From NCBI GenBank assembly GCA_002084765.1, contig NBMB01000001.1, positions 155,047 through 219,046 of the forward strand: a stretch of 64,000 nucleotides of DNA, written 5' to 3'. The notes under the pieces were generated by a model. The model saw only the letters and a list, made by a program, of their open reading frames with translations, searched no databases and was not told the origin of the DNA. This DNA is from Candidatus Cloacimonetes bacterium 4572_55. Lineage in GTDB: Bacteria > 4572-55. Below, in pieces: positions 51,719 through 62,400 of this stretch. How positions within the stretch are numbered: position 1 is the first letter of the stretch; the number at the start of each line of letters is the position of its first letter. The position numbers and the translations under genes are program-made.

Positions 51719-51748
51719 TTGACGTTTTCGTTTGAATCATGTTATAAT
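51719..51748 (+). promoter_or_regulatory. Promoter of the barrel/giant protein operon
   Basis: TTGACG (51719-51724), 18-base spacer, perfect TATAAT (51743-51748). Transcription would start near 51755, leaving a leader of about 190 bases. Confidence 0.65.
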
Positions 51749-51776
51749 AAAAAATATAGGGGATCCTGATTAGAAT

Positions 51777-51810
51777 CTTTCCAATTTCTGCTTTCCAATT
51801 TCTGCTTTCC
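51777..51810 (+). repeat. Tandem repeat, 14 bp x 2.4, in the leader
   Basis: CTTTCCAATTTCTG occurs twice in a row and is followed by CTTTCC. It lies in the predicted untranslated leader of the outer-membrane protein gene. The T-rich stretch after it may form a weak hairpin. Confidence 0.7.
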
Positions 51811-51946
51811 GTCATTTCAATTTTTTTTTTTGAAAGGCATTAAAAATTTAGAACCAATATAATATTTTAAAACGTTATATATTTCTATATGTATAATATT
51901 GTTCTATAATAATTTTTAATTAAAGAAATTTTGTTGGTTTGAACTT

Positions 51947-54616
51947 ATGACCTATTACATTCGGTTTTTTGCCATACTTCTTTTGGTAAGTTGTATGGTT
52001 TCTCCCGCAAATGGCTCCCGTTTTCAGCATTCGGACTCGGACTTATTTCTCATGTTCTATGGTTTCAGCTGTCACAACTGGGTTTCAGTTGGGGGAAACA
52101 GTCGCAGTTTGGAGCAAGGAAATCTGCATCTTGGGAAAAATTATACCCATGACGACCGAGTTTCTCTGTTGTTGAATGGTCAGCTTTTCGGCGCGTTTCG
52201 GGTTGATCTGAACGCGGTTTACGATACTCGGTTGCGAGACTATCCAGGGAATCGTGACCGGAGCGATTTTCGATTCCGCCTGGGATTGGGGATGACCGAG
52301 TCTGTGACGGACGAGCGTTCATTGGGGAGCGGTTTTCGCTTGGAGACGCTCGCCGCGTATGAGGGAAATGCAGATTGGCGGATTGAGGACACGGATAAAC
52401 GGCTTTTGACCGAGCCTTTTGCGGATCTCCAATTCGAGCTGTTCGCCAAACTCTCATACCACGCGCAGTGGGTCGCGTTGGGGGATCAGAGAATCTCGTT
52501 GGAAGATACGAAATTCACTCTGCTCAACCGGAATCTGCTTGCCGTCCAACTTCATTTGGAAAGAGATTTTGGCAAGGATCCATCAGCGGATCGCGCAGAT
52601 TTTTCTACGCAATTAGAAGGGAACCTGATTGCCGCAAAGGTCAAAGGTCGCTCTTTTACCGAAGAAGATATCGAGGCGTCCGCAGGCGTTGACACCGCGG
52701 GTATTCGAGCGGACGGCGGATCGGGTCCCTATTATCTGACTCATACTCCCGCGACACGAGGCAGCGAGCTGATTCTCGTCCAAGTCCGAGATCGCTACAA
52801 CCCAGAAATAATCCTAAGTGAAAATGTTCAACGTCGCGGAACCGATTATACGATCGACTATGAACGCGGTCTCGTGATTTTCGAAAATCCGATCCCTTCC
52901 GAAGATTTGAGCGGCAATCCCCGCTACATTGTGATCCAATATGATTATAAATATAACGGCAAAGGCAATTATAATCGCTATTTGATGGGAGGACAGACGC
53001 GGGTTAGGGTTGGCGACGAGTCCTATATTGGGGTCAATTACGCGACCGAGTTTGACGACGACAACTCCTGGGATTGGTCAGATTCTTATATGGATGCTGT
53101 CCAGACTGAAGCCGATTCCTTGGGCGTGTCAGTCGATTTGCTTATGAAACGTGACAATCCGCCGCTTTCTTCTGATCACAACGTCAGAAGCATCAACAGT
53201 CGGATGGTATTTGGCGAGACTGTGCTAACCGGCGAGATCGCTCAAAGCGATATCTTTTTTTCAGAGAACGGATCAGGCGAGAACCATGGCGATAAAAATC
53301 ATGCGGTGCGGGCGGAGCTTGCCTCTTATCTGCGTCCCGGAATTGAGTTCAAGAGTTCCTACTGGCGTGTTGATCGGGAATATCAAGCCATCGGGGACCC
53401 AAATCTGGACACGGATAAAGAGAAATGGCGGGTTTACGGGGATTTTGAATATCAGGATAATCAATTTTTGACCGCGGAATATCGGAATGATTCCAATATC
53501 GATTATAGTGATAGCTCGGACGTCCGCACAGATCAGATCATCCGCTTTGGTTGGAGAGAAGAGATACCAGATATTCCCCATATCAAAATTCAAATTGAGC
53601 GGCGAGAGCAGAACAACAGATTCAACTCCGAGGACAAAACACGTCAAACTGCTCGCTCCGAACTGAAGCACGCTCTTTTTTCTCAAAAAATAAATCTCAA
53701 TATCGGGCATGAATACGAGCACTTTGACGACCATATTTCGACTGCTTCCAACTCTCGTCAGATGGCGAGGTTCGGCATAGAATGGCTCCCAGTCGACCGG
53801 TTTACGGCGACGCTCAATCAACGGGTGGAGTTTCGTCTTGATCAGGAAACCGACAGGTATGTGGAGCGTCAAGACGCGTCCAAATTAAGCGGTCAGTGGC
53901 GTCCGATTCAAGGATTGGAAGCGCGATGTTCTTTTGAATATCGTCGTTTTGGCGCGGATTTCGATGGTTTAAAATGGAAAAATGACGCGGATCGGGATGA
54001 AAAAAGCAGCTCAATTTCATTAAGTTTCGATCTGTCCGACCAGTCCGTCAATAGGCTGAAATATGAAAATCGGCGGGCGTTGAGCTATGGATCGGGACCT
54101 CGGAATGAAAGCCAAAAGCAATATCTGAGGAATCAACTGATCTATTATCTGACGCCAGACTTGCATCTGAATGTGATTGGCGAGATCGAGGATTTGCAAA
54201 CGTGGAACGCAGATGTGTATGAACGCACTTTGTTGAAACGAGCATTGTTCGAATCTAACTATCATATTTTTCTGAAGTTGGACGGATTTGTCGGTTATGA
54301 GTGGCGAGAGTGGGAAGACCATCGGTTTGCTTCCAGCACATCTCGCACGCAACGGGCACTGTTCGGTGTCCGCTACTACTTTCTCCCGTCGTTGTATGCG
54401 CGTCTGAACCTCCGTCGCGCTTCGACCGAGTTGCTGGGCAATACATCAGCGGAACCCATGATCCAGAACCGAGCGGGAATCGAACTCGGCTCGGATATTA
54501 AGATGAATTTTCGGGGTGCGATTGGATACGAATTCGTGACGTATCAGAATAAAGAATATTCGACCGACGATTACGACGCGAGTCGATTTTATAGCAAACT
54601 TTCGGTTAAGTTTTAA
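51947..54616 (+). CDS. Outer-membrane beta-barrel protein, partner of the giant repeat protein
   Basis: An 889-residue exported protein: signal peptide to about residue 23 (P-A-N-G-S), then long stretches of alternating hydrophobic and polar residues that look like amphipathic beta strands, and an aromatic C-terminal F after S-V-K, the usual barrel end signal. Residues about 255-340 hold a compact domain with G-S-E-L-I-L-V-Q-V-R-D and G-T-D-Y-T-I-D-Y-E-R-G-L-V-I-F. I know that domain from large FCB outer-membrane proteins but cannot assign a function. It is 64 bases upstream of the giant repeat protein. A role in its export or anchoring is inference. Confidence 0.78.
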   Translation: MTYYIRFFAILLLVSCMVSPANGSRFQHSDSDLFLMFYGFSCHNWVSVGGNSRSLEQGNLHLGKNYTHDDRVSLLLNGQLFGAFRVDLNAVYDTRLRDYPGNRDRSDFRFRLGLGMTESVTDERSLGSGFRLETLAAYEGNADWRIEDTDKRLLTEPFADLQFELFAKLSYHAQWVALGDQRISLEDTKFTLLNRNLLAVQLHLERDFGKDPSADRADFSTQLEGNLIAAKVKGRSFTEEDIEASAGVDTAGIRADGGSGPYYLTHTPATRGSELILVQVRDRYNPEIILSENVQRRGTDYTIDYERGLVIFENPIPSEDLSGNPRYIVIQYDYKYNGKGNYNRYLMGGQTRVRVGDESYIGVNYATEFDDDNSWDWSDSYMDAVQTEADSLGVSVDLLMKRDNPPLSSDHNVRSINSRMVFGETVLTGEIAQSDIFFSENGSGENHGDKNHAVRAELASYLRPGIEFKSSYWRVDREYQAIGDPNLDTDKEKWRVYGDFEYQDNQFLTAEYRNDSNIDYSDSSDVRTDQIIRFGWREEIPDIPHIKIQIERREQNNRFNSEDKTRQTARSELKHALFSQKINLNIGHEYEHFDDHISTASNSRQMARFGIEWLPVDRFTATLNQRVEFRLDQETDRYVERQDASKLSGQWRPIQGLEARCSFEYRRFGADFDGLKWKNDADRDEKSSSISLSFDLSDQSVNRLKYENRRALSYGSGPRNESQKQYLRNQLIYYLTPDLHLNVIGEIEDLQTWNADVYERTLLKRALFESNYHIFLKLDGFVGYEWREWEDHRFASSTSRTQRALFGVRYYFLPSLYARLNLRRASTELLGNTSAEPMIQNRAGIELGSDIKMNFRGAIGYEFVTYQNKEYSTDDYDASRFYSKLSVKF

Positions 54617-54638
54617 AGATATCTGCTCTAAAAAACCC

Positions 54639-54664
54639 GCGCAATCCGCGGCGCAATCCGCGGC
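54639..54664 (+). repeat. Dispersed intergenic repeat, GC-rich variant
   Basis: GCGCAATCCGCG is repeated twice in tandem between the barrel gene and the giant gene. It resembles the inverted core CGCAATCTGCGG with C for T. Confidence 0.5.
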
Positions 54665-54680
54665 TCAAGGGAGTCTCTAT

Positions 54681-56471
54681 ATGTCACTCGTCAATGGACG
54701 GTTCAAATCTCACAAGAAACGATATTGTCATGAGAATTTTTGCTCTCGACGCGACATGCATCCGTTTTTCGTATTCGTTAGATACGCGACAATCGCCTTG
54801 GTCTTGATCTTGATCGCGCCGCTTTTTGCCCAATCCCAGACATCGATTATGAATGATTCCTATACAGCGGATCGGGACACGATTGTTATATGCGATGATC
54901 TCTATATCCAAGTCTCGGACGCGGACTCGAATCTCTCAACAACGGCTCAGGATCAACTGACCGTCACGGTGCAAGACGATAATAGCGGCGACATCGAGAC
55001 CGTAGTTTTGATCGAAACTGGAGATAATACCCATATTTTTCAGGGGAGTTTGCCCACGGCTTATCACAGTGTGACCCCATCCGACGGAACCTTACAGCTT
55101 GTCCAAACCACTCCCCAAGGCTCGGAGAGTACTATCAGCGCGACCTATAGCGGCGGATCGGATCAGGCGTCGGTCTATTACCCTCTCTTGCAATTTTCGC
55201 TTGTCGAGGGACAACCGGATATCAACAGTTGCCGAGAAGACAGCGTGACCGCGATTTTGTACAATGTGGGTCAAGGACCCGCATACGGCTTGAGTTTAAC
55301 TGGGTATTTTCCGGAATCAGAGTACAGCTTTGTGCAGAGCGTTTCTGTCCAAAACAGTGCTGGCGCGACCTCGACCGAGAGTCCCACAATCAATGGATTA
55401 ACCTTTACTTGGAATCCGGGTCTTGAGACATCGGCTTTGTACAACATCGCGTCCGACGACAGTTTGACCTTTATATTTAGGATCAACGTCGGATGCTCAC
55501 ATTTGACCGCAATAGGGCTGAAGGGCTATTATTTCAACGGGTTATGTTCGACAGCGGTGGACGATTCCGTTGGCGGAACCGGACCCGATGGCGAATTCAA
55601 CTATGCAGTGGATCTGAATCGGGGCGCGCTCAATATTATCAAAGAGGCTATCGCTGTGAACGGAACGCCAATCGCTCCGACGTCCGCGCCGGTCGCTATC
55701 CCCGGCGATACGATCACCTATCGAATTCAGGTGGAAAATCTTTCATTTGGCACGGTGTACAACATCTCGGTTCTGGACTCGATGAACGTGGGGATGGCGT
55801 ATATCAGCGCGAATCCAGCACCAGAAGAGACACATAATGTACCCACAGACTGGGTAAGATTTGCCGACGTCGATAGTCTGGAATCCGACAGCATCGCAGA
55901 ATTTGAACTCATTGCGCATATCGTAGAGTGCGAAAATCTCCAGAATTATTCCTTTGCCAATTGGAGCTGCGATCCCGCCGGTCCCTCTTGCGATCCTCGG
56001 GAAGATACGAACACATCAATCAATCTCAAATTAGAAATCCCTCGTCTGGACTTTTCGCCCTCGGATATAACAATACCTTATTGCGGGGTCGATACTGTAA
56101 CTTATGATATTATAAATGCTTATAATGCACGCGTGGAGAGCCTTTATCTCTATATCGACGCGTTTCCGCCGAATTTTACGATCACGCCTATTTCCAATAT
56201 ATTGGCTTATGAAACCAACCCGGAACAGCGATTTCTTTTGCCAGATATCGGTGAAAACGAGACCATAACCATCTCTTATGCGATCTCTCTGAATAATTCC
56301 TGGTGCGATGTTGGGGCGGCAGGTTCGATCGGATCGATCAGTTATCAGACGCAATACAGGGATTTGTGCGGCAGCTCGTATAACTACCCGACCCGATCCG
56401 GCAACTACGAGGTAGGTGGGCAACCGGAAATTACGGTGATGCGATCCCACGGATTCCATAACTGTTTTTGA
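54681..56471 (+). CDS. Giant DUF11-like surface protein, N-terminal part (frame broken near 56,440)
   Basis: The first 596 codons of a very large exported protein. A long basic N terminus leads to a signal peptide (about 36-55, to F-A-Q-S-Q). Then come Ig-like or DUF11-like domains rich in Asp, Ser and Thr, for example P-G-D-T-I-T-Y-R-I-Q-V-E-N. ATG 54681 follows GGGAG. The frame is lost inside a domain: after P-E-I-T-V it runs 10 residues into noise and stops, while the true domain continues in another frame from about 56440. Comparison with the next repeats shows that about 25-28 residues (the M-P-D...G-D-T part) are missing at the junction, so this is a deletion that also shifts the frame. 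Confidence 0.75.
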   Translation: MSLVNGRFKSHKKRYCHENFCSRRDMHPFFVFVRYATIALVLILIAPLFAQSQTSIMNDSYTADRDTIVICDDLYIQVSDADSNLSTTAQDQLTVTVQDDNSGDIETVVLIETGDNTHIFQGSLPTAYHSVTPSDGTLQLVQTTPQGSESTISATYSGGSDQASVYYPLLQFSLVEGQPDINSCREDSVTAILYNVGQGPAYGLSLTGYFPESEYSFVQSVSVQNSAGATSTESPTINGLTFTWNPGLETSALYNIASDDSLTFIFRINVGCSHLTAIGLKGYYFNGLCSTAVDDSVGGTGPDGEFNYAVDLNRGALNIIKEAIAVNGTPIAPTSAPVAIPGDTITYRIQVENLSFGTVYNISVLDSMNVGMAYISANPAPEETHNVPTDWVRFADVDSLESDSIAEFELIAHIVECENLQNYSFANWSCDPAGPSCDPREDTNTSINLKLEIPRLDFSPSDITIPYCGVDTVTYDIINAYNARVESLYLYIDAFPPNFTITPISNILAYETNPEQRFLLPDIGENETITISYAISLNNSWCDVGAAGSIGSISYQTQYRDLCGSSYNYPTRSGNYEVGGQPEITVMRSHGFHNCF

Positions 56472-59400
56472 TATTTTCGATACCAGGCTCACTGTTTTGG
56501 ACAACGGTGGTGGAACTGTCGACAACGATACTATCCGATGGCGCGTTCCGCCGAGTCAGGCGACCTCCACCTGGAACAGAACCGTCCGATTTATTCTGCC
56601 TGACAACCAAGCCGGTTGCTCGCTCTGCGATGAACCGATTGCCAATAAGATTATCGCCACGCTCACCGATTGTTGCGACTGTTTTGTTGCCTCGGACTCC
56701 CTTGTCGCGGAGACAGCGATAGAGAAACCTGTGATCAGCGTGACCAAAAACATGCCGGATTCATCCACGCCGGGCGATACGATCAGCGCGCAGATTGCTG
56801 TGACGTTGACCGGACCCGCGTCCTGTGTGACGGATATTCAAGTCGAGGACGTGTTCGACTCCCGTTTTATTCTAATTGACAGCGGAGGCGGAACTGTATC
56901 GGGCAACACAATTGGTTGGACTGTTTCTGGGGATTCGGCAGAGATCGGCTGGACGCGCTCGGTGCGTTTTTCGCTGCCGGCTACATACAGCGATTGTGCA
57001 ACTTGCGACCTTCCTTTGATCAATAGGATCACCGCGTCAGCGACCGATTGTTGCTCATGCGTGCTCTCTGATTCTATGACAGTCGAGTCGGAAATCAATC
57101 GCAAACAGTTGCAGATCAGCAAAACGATGCCAAATGGCGTCTGTCTCGGCGATACTTTTAACGTGGAAGTCGCGCTCACGATCTCTGACACGTCGGGGTG
57201 CCCTATCGACTCGATTCAGGTTTACGATGTCTTTGAGGATTTTTGGACACTGTTAGACGCGGGTACCGGAACCGCGCGGAATGACACGATATTTTGGTCG
57301 TTGACCGAGGACTCTCTGAGAGTTCATGGCTCGACGCTGGTATGGGAAAATACTCTCAGTTTCATCATACCGGACGCTCCCTTTCCCGAATGCTGCAACC
57401 CAGGTCCCATGCTAAACCGTATTTATGCAACGGGTTATGACTGCTGCGGATCCTGCGTGCCAATGTATGACGAGTCGTTTGTCCCAATCGAAATTCCAGT
57501 CCCAACGATCAATTTGTCAAAATCCACGCCTCCGGTAGCGGCTCTCGGGGATACCGTCACGACCTTAATCAATCTGATAATCACTGACACGACCGCGTGC
57601 GCTGATACCGTCATCGTGGACGACGTGCTCCCCTCTGTATTCGAGATCATTGATCCATCAGGCGGAACCGTGATAAATGATACCATACGCTGGATTTTAG
57701 ACATCGACTCCGATCCATTTATTTGGAGCGATTCCATCACATATATTTTGCCGGAAGACAGCACTCAATATTGCAATCAGGAAGTTGTCAACAGCGTTTC
57801 TGTGAGAGCGTTCAACGTGTGCGCTTGTTCGGGCAGCGCGTCTGATTCATCCTCCACCCTATTCGAGTGCAGCAGCTGCGATGAGGGAGAAATACTCTCC
57901 TCCAAGAGCGTCAACGTGACAGGAGGTCCCTGTGACCCGATCGATTATCAGGTGATTTATGATTTCCCTGACGGAATGCCCTCGGACGGCTCATGGTCTG
58001 GTCTCTTATTTGAAGATTTTATGGAAAATGAACAAATCTATTTCAACGACGACATTACGGTTCGGGTAGTCAATGACGCTGGCACGTCCTCTATCCAGAC
58101 CTTTACTTTGGACCGCGATTCGCTTTTGATTGATTTTTCTGACGATCCGCCAGACACCAGCGGGTTCCCTGCTTTTACAGACGTCGATTCCTTGATATTC
58201 ACCTATCGCCTGCGCGCCACATGCAACTCCTTGTCAGAAATATTTCTGAGCCGATCCATATTGAAATTCTCTTTTTCCTGCGGCGGACTCGACAGTTTGA
58301 TCGAGATCGAACCGGTGAACCTCCTCGACAATTTGGGGCCCCCGGAAATGAGCATGTCAGCTCAAATGCCGGATTCGGTTTATCGCTGCGATCCTTTTCG
58401 CAATGTGATCACCCTGACCCGAGATTCGGACTCGACCGCGTATCGCCCGCAACTTTTTGTTCCCCTGAATCATTACTCGCCTCAACATATCGATCCAGAT
58501 TCGATTTTCTACGATGGGATTTTGAGTGATACCGCTGTGATGATCCGCTATGGGCCTGTGGACACCACAATAGCCGGGGTTCCCGGAATTTTTTGGCAAT
58601 TCAACGACTTTCCTCATGGGTTAGCGGCGTCGGGGACCATCTCCATCCCAATGTTCAAAGCATGCGATAACGATTCCACCGCTTTTCGGGCAAGACTGAT
58701 CTATTTCAACAAATGCTATCCATATCCGCAATGCGCGGATCCGGGAGCGGACTCGGTATGGACGTCGGAAGAGCCTATTCTCGCTGGAGGCGTCTCTATG
58801 ACCCTGGACGCGTGGGTTCCAAATCCAGTTATCGGATGTCAGCCTTTTGATAACGTGATCACCATGACCCGCGAGTCATCCGAGACTATTTTCCGCCCAT
58901 CACTTTTTGTAGGGCTTGATTATTACGCCTTGCAATACGCTGAGTTTGACTCCATCACATACAGCGGCGCGCTGTCTGATACTGCAACCATGATCATTTA
59001 TGGACCGGTTGATACCACCATGACGATATCTGGGAACAGTATGCGCGGGCTATACTGGATTTTTTCCGATTTTGAATCCGAGTCCCCCGCGGCCGGCGTG
59101 ATTTCTATTCCCATGCTGAAAAAATGCGGAGACCCAACCACCGAATATAACGCCCGCCTCATCTACCAGTCAGGTTATTGTTTGGACCAGGTCGCCTTGG
59201 GTTGTCCCGTAGACGCGGACACAAGTTATGTGGCTGCAGCTTCGCAGTACATGTCGCCGAGCTTGCGGTTGGTGAAATTCCCGGAACTCTCTTTTACTTG
59301 GAATGACACCGCCCATTTTGACGTCACGATATTCAATGAAAGTCCGGTCACCGCGTATAATGTGCTTGTCATCGACTCGCTGGACGTCAATTTGAGCTAC

Positions 59401-62400
59401 CGCGCGCATGATCTGAACCTGGTCGGGGGCGTCTGCTATCAGGACAGCGTGCCGGCATATAACAGCGACCCCGGATACCAAATTCAAGGCGTTTCCTGTT
59501 TGATCGATTCTATCCCAGCCTTTTCCAAAGCCGAATTGTCGGTTGACGTCAATCTTTCTGGATGCGACCTGCCGATCAATTACGGAAAATTTCGATGGGG
59601 CTGTGATTCGCTTTACTGCCTTAGCGGGGTTGACGACGCGACTGTAGACGGTCCCTCTCCTGACCTTGAATTGGTCAATCAGGTGAGCCTACAGAATCTG
59701 ACAAGCTGCGCCAACGACACGATCAACGTCCAGATCCGAAATTCCGGTCAAACTGTGGATTACAATATCTACTTTAGCGAGTTGTTACCCACGGGCATGC
59801 ACTATGTAGACGGATCGACAACTCTTAGCTTTAAGAAAAACGGCGCGCCCGCGTCGCATATTGTCCCGAACGGCACGGGTCCTTTAGCGGATCCGTCAGT
59901 CATTGTCACCGCGGGAGGAGATTCGATCCTGTGGCGACTAAACGACTACATTCAGGATAGCGGCGGATCCGACAGTCTCGGAACAATCGAGCCGGGAGAT
60001 ATTATCTATATCGACTTTGTGGTTTCGGCTGATTGCGAATTTTCCGGAGGAGAAGTGCAGCCTCTGGCTCGTTTTTATAGCCCGTGTAAAGACGAAATCC
60101 GGATCGGTGCGACCTCCTCCTCGATCAACAGCATTACTCCGGTTATTTTATTGGACAAACAACCCGATCCGTTTCCGGCTCAGGGATCGATCTCCTGGAC
60201 AGTCACATTACGCAATATCGGAGAAGGCGCGACCCACCGTCTTATTCTCAAGGACGTGCTGCCCAGTTCCATCACCTATCCGGGCGGATTTGGCGGCGGC
60301 GGATTTGAGCCCGATTACCTCGTTCATGGCGTGGATCGAGACACGCTTGTCTGGATATTCGATGACTCCGACGGCGAAGCTATCCCGCCGGAAAGCATAA
60401 TCTCGTTCGATGTAGATGTGGTGGCTTCATGCGCTGACAGCGTTGCCGCTAATTCAGAAACAAACCTGCTTTTCGCCTATTACGGATGCGCGGACACTGC
60501 CGCGATCTTACCGGAAGGTCCCGATCTGATCACGCCCTCGGAAATCGATTCGTTAAGATCAGATCGACTATTCATTTGTCTATTCGACGCCTCGCAGGAT
60601 TCGCTTCCAGCGTCTATATATTGGGAAGTGAACGGTGGATCGGACTCCACGCTTTTCAGTATAGATCAAGACCTGCCCTCCTCGGGATATTGCGACACCC
60701 TGCATACATTCCTTTTTACCTTTGTGAACCGGGATACGGTCACCGCTTATCCGGGGATAACCATACGCGACGACATTCCAGCGGGTCTCTATTTTCAAAG
60801 CGGCTCCTTGGAGATCATCCGAGATGGCGGTGCCACCTCGACGCCCAGTTTATCTCAAGCCCCTGTAGTGGGGCAAACCGATTCCTTGATCTGGGTGTTG
60901 GACGCGGATAGCTTGGAGATCAACGACACCTTACGGGTCTCCGTCCAACTCTATTCCGACTGCGGAGTTGCCGGAGGAGACAACCGGTTGATCATATACG
61001 CGAATACCTGTTTCGACTCTGAATATGAAGTCGATTCTCATACCGAACCGTTTATCACCAGCGGAGGTCAATACGATGTGCATCTGGAGAAACGCCCTTC
61101 TATTTTCCCGGGAAATCGGAATGAAACTATTGAATGGGAACTGGTCTTCTGGAACGCAGGCACAGCCGATACTGCCAAACGCGTTGTTATTATCGACGAA
61201 TTGCCCGCGTATATTGATACCCTCAGTTCAGGCGCGTTCAGTCCCACAAGCCCAGATTCGGTTCATGGAGACTCCTTGATCTGGATCGTTGATGCCGTAG
61301 CCCCTGGGGATAGCGTCCACATCACGATCAGAGGCGTTATCTCGACTCCCAATTGCGTAGAAAACTCAGACTCCAACCGCGTCTGGGTTCTTACCGGATG
61401 TCCTTCCCCATCAGACCCTAACGGCTTTGTCTGCGAAACAGCCGCGGACAGTGCGGTCTCTCATGTGTTCTATCAAGTAGGAGAGGGATACGGCTCGCTC
61501 ATAACCGAATTTGAGATACCGCCTGAGATCGGAGCCTGCGATTCGCAATTCTATGAGCTTAGATTCACAAACAGCGACTCAGTCAACGCGTATCCTGATT
61601 TTACCGCGTCAATCACGCTCATTCAGGGCATAACTTATGACGACAGCCTACTCGTTACCTTTCCCGATGGCTCCACTATATCAGATTCTACCGGGATCAT
61701 GGACGTCATATCGGGAACCTCAGGGGACACGCTCCGATGGACTCTCTCAGAACCGGACAGCCTCGCGCCCGGAGATATGATTCGAATCCGGTTCCGTGTG
61801 TACGCCCAAAGTTGCGCTGCGCTCCCGACCGACCCCGGAACGTCTCATATCAATTTTACTATGGAGACCTGCGCGGGAACAGTCTATGCCGCGCGCGATA
61901 CCTCCATTATTGTGGACCCAGGAGCACCTGTCTTAGAATTGGAAAAAATCTCCACTCAAGACAGCGTGACTACCAATGGACTCATACAATATCAAATTAC
62001 CCTAAGAAACACTGGGGACGGTCCCGCTGACAGCATTTTCATCTACGACTATCTCCCCAATGTCGGATACCCGCCAGTATCTGCAAACAAAAAAGTCAAT
62101 TATGTCGTATCAACGGGCGGAGGGTCCTATCAAGATTCCCTCGTCGTATGGGATATTGGGTCATTAGATCCTGGGGACTCCGTTCGCCTTAACCTCGAAT
62201 TGACAGTCCAAGACACTGTCGCGGCTGGTACAAAACTCATCAATAATATTTTTGCTACGCAGAGTTGTTGCGACACGATCTTTGCTCTCCAAGACACCCT
62301 TCTTGTGATCCCTGACCTGAACTTAGAGGTTGAAAAGAGTGCTAATCCTGCCGAGCAATATCCGGGCGGCGAGGTGACTTATAGCATCGTGGTCTGGAAC

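Larger units (their letters stand above)
51496..51946. other. AT-rich intergenic region with promoter and a short tandem repeat
   Basis: About 450 bases without a credible gene between divergent operons. It contains a strong plus-strand promoter (51719-51748), a 14-bp tandem repeat (51777-51810), and long A and T runs. Confidence 0.5.
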
